8,394 bases of DNA from Bacteroidota bacterium (GTDB lineage Bacteria > Bacteroidota > Bacteroidia > Flavobacteriales > Flavobacteriaceae). Below are positions 6,679 to 8,394 of the stretch, in pieces. The notes under the pieces were generated by a model that worked only from the letters and a program-made list of their open reading frames with translations, did not search any database and had not been told where the DNA came from. The position numbers were made by a program, and so were the translations under genes. Numbering within the stretch: the first letter of the stretch is position 1; each line of letters opens with the position of its first letter. The stretch is taken from contig JAJYSO010000053.1 of assembly GCA_021793535.1 (NCBI GenBank), positions 1 through 8,394 of the forward strand, in the 5' to 3' direction.

Positions 6679-7638
6679 ATGAGTTCACTGCACAATATAC
6701 CCAGCGTAGACTTGGCTGATTTTTTGTCTGAAAATGAGAAGAAACGCCAAAAATTTGTCCAAGAAATTGGACAGGCCTATGAAGAAATTGGTTTTGTCGC
6801 CTTAAAAAATCACTTTTTAGATCAGGATTTGGTCGACCACCTCTATCGGGAAGTCAAAGCCTTTTTTGCCCTTCCTTTAGAGACAAAGAAAAAGTATGAA
6901 CGCAAGGAAATAGGAGGACAAAGAGGATATACCGCTTTTGGAATGGAGCATGCCAAGGGAAGAAAAGAAGGTGATTTGAAAGAGTTCTGGCACTTTGGAC
7001 AAATTCCCGATAAAGATGCAAATCTTACGGAAGAGTATCCTGAAAACGTGCAGGTTACAGAGCTTCCAGAGTTTAATAAAACCGGAAGAAAAGCCTATGA
7101 GTTACTTGAAAAAACAGGAATCTATGTGCTAAGAGCCTTGGCGTTATACATTGGGCTGGAAGAAACTTATTTTGATTATTGGGCTAGTAATGGAAATAGT
7201 ATTTTAAGGCCTATCCACTACCCTCCCATCACAAGAGAGCCGGAAAAAGCTGTTCGGGCAGCCGAACATGGAGACATTAATTTAATCACACTATTAATGG
7301 GCGCTTCTTCAGGAGGATTACAAGTTCAACGCAAGGACGGAAAATGGATTGATGCCATTCCCAAAGAGGATGAACTGGTTATTAATGTAGGGGATATGTT
7401 GGAAAGACTAACGAACAATAAATTGCGATCCACCATTCACCGTGTGGTCAACCCTCCTAAAGAGCAATGGAGCAAACCGCGGTATTCGATTCCATTTTTT
7501 CTTCATCCAAGAAGCGATATGAAGTTGAATTGCTTGGAGGAATGTATTGATAAAGAGCACCCTAAACAATATGAAGACATCACCGCCGGAGAGTTTTTAC
7601 GTCAGCGGTTGATAGAGATCGGGCTCATCAAAGAATAA
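6679..7638 (+). CDS. 2-oxoglutarate/Fe(II)-dependent oxygenase, isopenicillin N synthase family
   Basis: This 319-residue soluble protein belongs to the plant-type / isopenicillin N synthase-like oxygenases, which use Fe(II), O2 and usually 2-oxoglutarate to hydroxylate, desaturate or cyclise small molecules. The N-terminal DIOX_N region is visible as IPSVDLADF (7-15) and AYEEIGFVALKNH (33-45), followed by FFALPLETKKKYE (62-74). The jelly-roll core carries the iron triad H197 and D199 in AAEHGDINLITLL and H254 in STIHRVVNPP. R268 and S270 in KPRYSIPFF form the RxS motif that binds the 2-oxoglutarate carboxylate, so the site looks complete. The length is typical. The substrate cannot be read from sequence; despite the family name there are no penicillin pathway genes nearby. 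It starts 55 bp after prfB and is followed 7 bp later by the SUI1 gene, so those two are almost certainly co-transcribed. Confidence 0.9.
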   Translation: MSSLHNIPSVDLADFLSENEKKRQKFVQEIGQAYEEIGFVALKNHFLDQDLVDHLYREVKAFFALPLETKKKYERKEIGGQRGYTAFGMEHAKGRKEGDLKEFWHFGQIPDKDANLTEEYPENVQVTELPEFNKTGRKAYELLEKTGIYVLRALALYIGLEETYFDYWASNGNSILRPIHYPPITREPEKAVRAAEHGDINLITLLMGASSGGLQVQRKDGKWIDAIPKEDELVINVGDMLERLTNNKLRSTIHRVVNPPKEQWSKPRYSIPFFLHPRSDMKLNCLEECIDKEHPKQYEDITAGEFLRQRLIEIGLIKE

Positions 7639-7645
7639 CAGAAAA

Positions 7646-7978
7646 ATGGATTTGCAAGATCAGTTACAATCACTTTTCCCAGATCACGAATTTTCCCAAG
7701 GTAAAAAGGAAGCCGAAGCTTCCCAAAGAGGCTTATGGGTTCAGGATGCTCCTTTGCGTTGTAAATATGAAAAGCGCCATGGAAAAGCAACCGTTATTAT
7801 CCAGGGGTATACGGGAGATAAAGAGGATTTTAAACGCTTGGCCAAAGAAATTAAAACAGAGTTGGGTATCGGCGGAAGCATAAAAGACGAGACCATTATC
7901 CTACAAGGTGATTTCCGTCCTCAGATTATGCAGATTTTAAAGGAATACGGCTTTAAGGTAAAACCGGTTGGGGGGTAG
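7646..7978 (+). CDS. SUI1/eIF1-like translation factor (YciH family)
   Basis: This 110-residue protein is a bacterial member of the SUI1 family, related to eukaryotic and archaeal initiation factor eIF1, which binds the small ribosomal subunit near the P site and checks start-codon selection. The bacterial YciH relatives are thought to affect initiation fidelity or to inhibit translation under stress. The SUI1 fold is seen from about residue 40: EKRHGKATVIIQGY (42-55), LAKEIKTELGIGGSIKD (65-81), then TIILQGDFRPQIMQILKEYG (83-102) and the typical end FKVKPVGG. The N-terminal 35 residues are a polar extension without a recognised domain. The ATG lies 7 bp after the oxygenase stop, with an A-rich upstream stretch and no Shine-Dalgarno, supporting an operon with that gene. 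The stop is TAG. Confidence 0.9.
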   Translation: MDLQDQLQSLFPDHEFSQGKKEAEASQRGLWVQDAPLRCKYEKRHGKATVIIQGYTGDKEDFKRLAKEIKTELGIGGSIKDETIILQGDFRPQIMQILKEYGFKVKPVGG

Positions 7979-8122
7979 TACTTCTCCCTTAGCCTATAGA
8001 GGCTTTGGCAGCGTGCAACAACTTTCTTTTTTCGCTTATCCTATTGGCTATGATTTTGGTATAGAGATGCGGAAGGATGATTTTGATTTGAGCTCACAAA
8101 CTACCTTGGGCAAGAGAGAACC

Positions 8123-8394
8123 ATGAATCATAAATCGAAAAATAGTGTAGCCATTATAGGCGCGGGAATTGCTGGTTTAACTGCAGGAAAAGCCTTGGAA
8201 GATCATGGGATCAAGGTCAGTGTTTTTGAAGCGGCCAGTGTCATTAGTGGAATTGGGGCGGAGATAGGTCTGGCTAGTAATGCGATGAAAGGGCTTGAGT
8301 ATCTGGGGCTTGTTAAGCCGATCAAATCCATCGGCAGCCCCATTGAAGAATTTTCTATTTGTGATCCTTCGGGTCGCATAATCTTTCGAGTGGA
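8123..8394 (+). CDS. FAD-dependent monooxygenase, N-terminal part (gene runs off right edge)
   Basis: The frame opens at ATG 8123 and stays open to the window end, giving 90 complete codons. It begins with a dinucleotide-binding Rossmann fold: VAIIGAGIAGLTAGKALEDHG (9-29 region) has the GxGxxG pattern, and the acidic E36 in VSVFEA ends the second strand, where it binds the adenosine ribose of FAD. GIGAEIGLASNAMKGLEYLGL matches the class A flavin monooxygenases (PHBH / FAD_binding_3 type), which hydroxylate aromatic or other small substrates using NAD(P)H and O2. An in-frame TGA at 8084-8086 rules out a much longer N-terminus, and GAGAG lies a few bases before the ATG. The C-terminal substrate region is missing, so the substrate and exact family are unknown. 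The 144 bp before it (7979-8122) hold no gene and no clear promoter that I can identify. Confidence 0.82.
   Translation, partial: MNHKSKNSVAIIGAGIAGLTAGKALEDHGIKVSVFEAASVISGIGAEIGLASNAMKGLEYLGLVKPIKSIGSPIEEFSICDPSGRIIFRV

Noticed and set aside
6679..7638. The oxygenase as part of a beta-lactam or other natural-product cluster, suggested by its family name
   Set aside because: Its neighbours are prfB and a SUI1 factor. No peptide synthetase, transporter or tailoring genes are present in the window.
7991..8004. AGCCT-ATAG-AGGCT hairpin downstream of the SUI1 gene, as a terminator
   Set aside because: The stem is only five pairs and the T run begins more than 15 bases later, so it is not a convincing intrinsic terminator.
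8051..8060. TATGATTTTG before the FAD monooxygenase, as a -7 box
   Set aside because: The spacing between TA and TTTG is four bases instead of two, so it does not fit the TAnnTTTG consensus.

Overview
The window looks like chromosomal housekeeping DNA from a Bacteroidota bacterium, probably of the class Flavobacteriia. Three observations support this. The genes lack Shine-Dalgarno motifs and instead have A-rich sequence before the start codon. Several genes have a -7 box of the Bacteroidetes form TAnnTTTG (TATATTTG, TAAATTTG, TAATTTTG). A DUF4294 protein, a family I know only from Bacteroidetes, sits beside ParE/ParC proteins of Bacteroidetes type. No mobile element, CRISPR array, rRNA or tRNA was seen.

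Left part (1-2774, minus strand): parE, then parC 83 bp downstream. These encode the two subunits of topoisomerase IV. parC runs off the left edge, leaving its first 275 codons. Bases 2775-2979 separate parE from a GNAT acetyltransferase gene on the plus strand. This spacer holds a good parE promoter and a small hairpin whose loop carries a full Shine-Dalgarno sequence, which is unusual in this genome context.

Middle (2980-5415): the GNAT gene (plus) converges, with a 17 bp gap, on an M42-family metallopeptidase gene (minus). The peptidase gene diverges from a secreted DUF4294 protein gene (plus) over 91 bp that could hold two interlocking promoters.

Right part (5525-8394, plus strand): prfB, encoding peptide chain release factor 2, is interrupted by an in-frame TGA at codon 22 inside a classic CTT-TGA-C +1 frameshift site. 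The joined protein is 365 residues. It is followed by a 2-oxoglutarate/Fe(II) oxygenase of the isopenicillin N synthase type and, 7 bp later, a SUI1/eIF1-like translation factor. A FAD-dependent monooxygenase starts at 8123 and runs off the right edge.

Functionally, the window combines chromosome topology (parE/parC), translation termination and initiation (prfB, SUI1) and several metabolic or uncharacterised enzymes. The points most worth a second look are the prfB frameshift site with a degraded Shine-Dalgarno-like stimulator, the hairpin-displayed Shine-Dalgarno upstream of the GNAT gene, and the prfB/oxygenase/SUI1 grouping. I did not find an obviously new multi-gene system.
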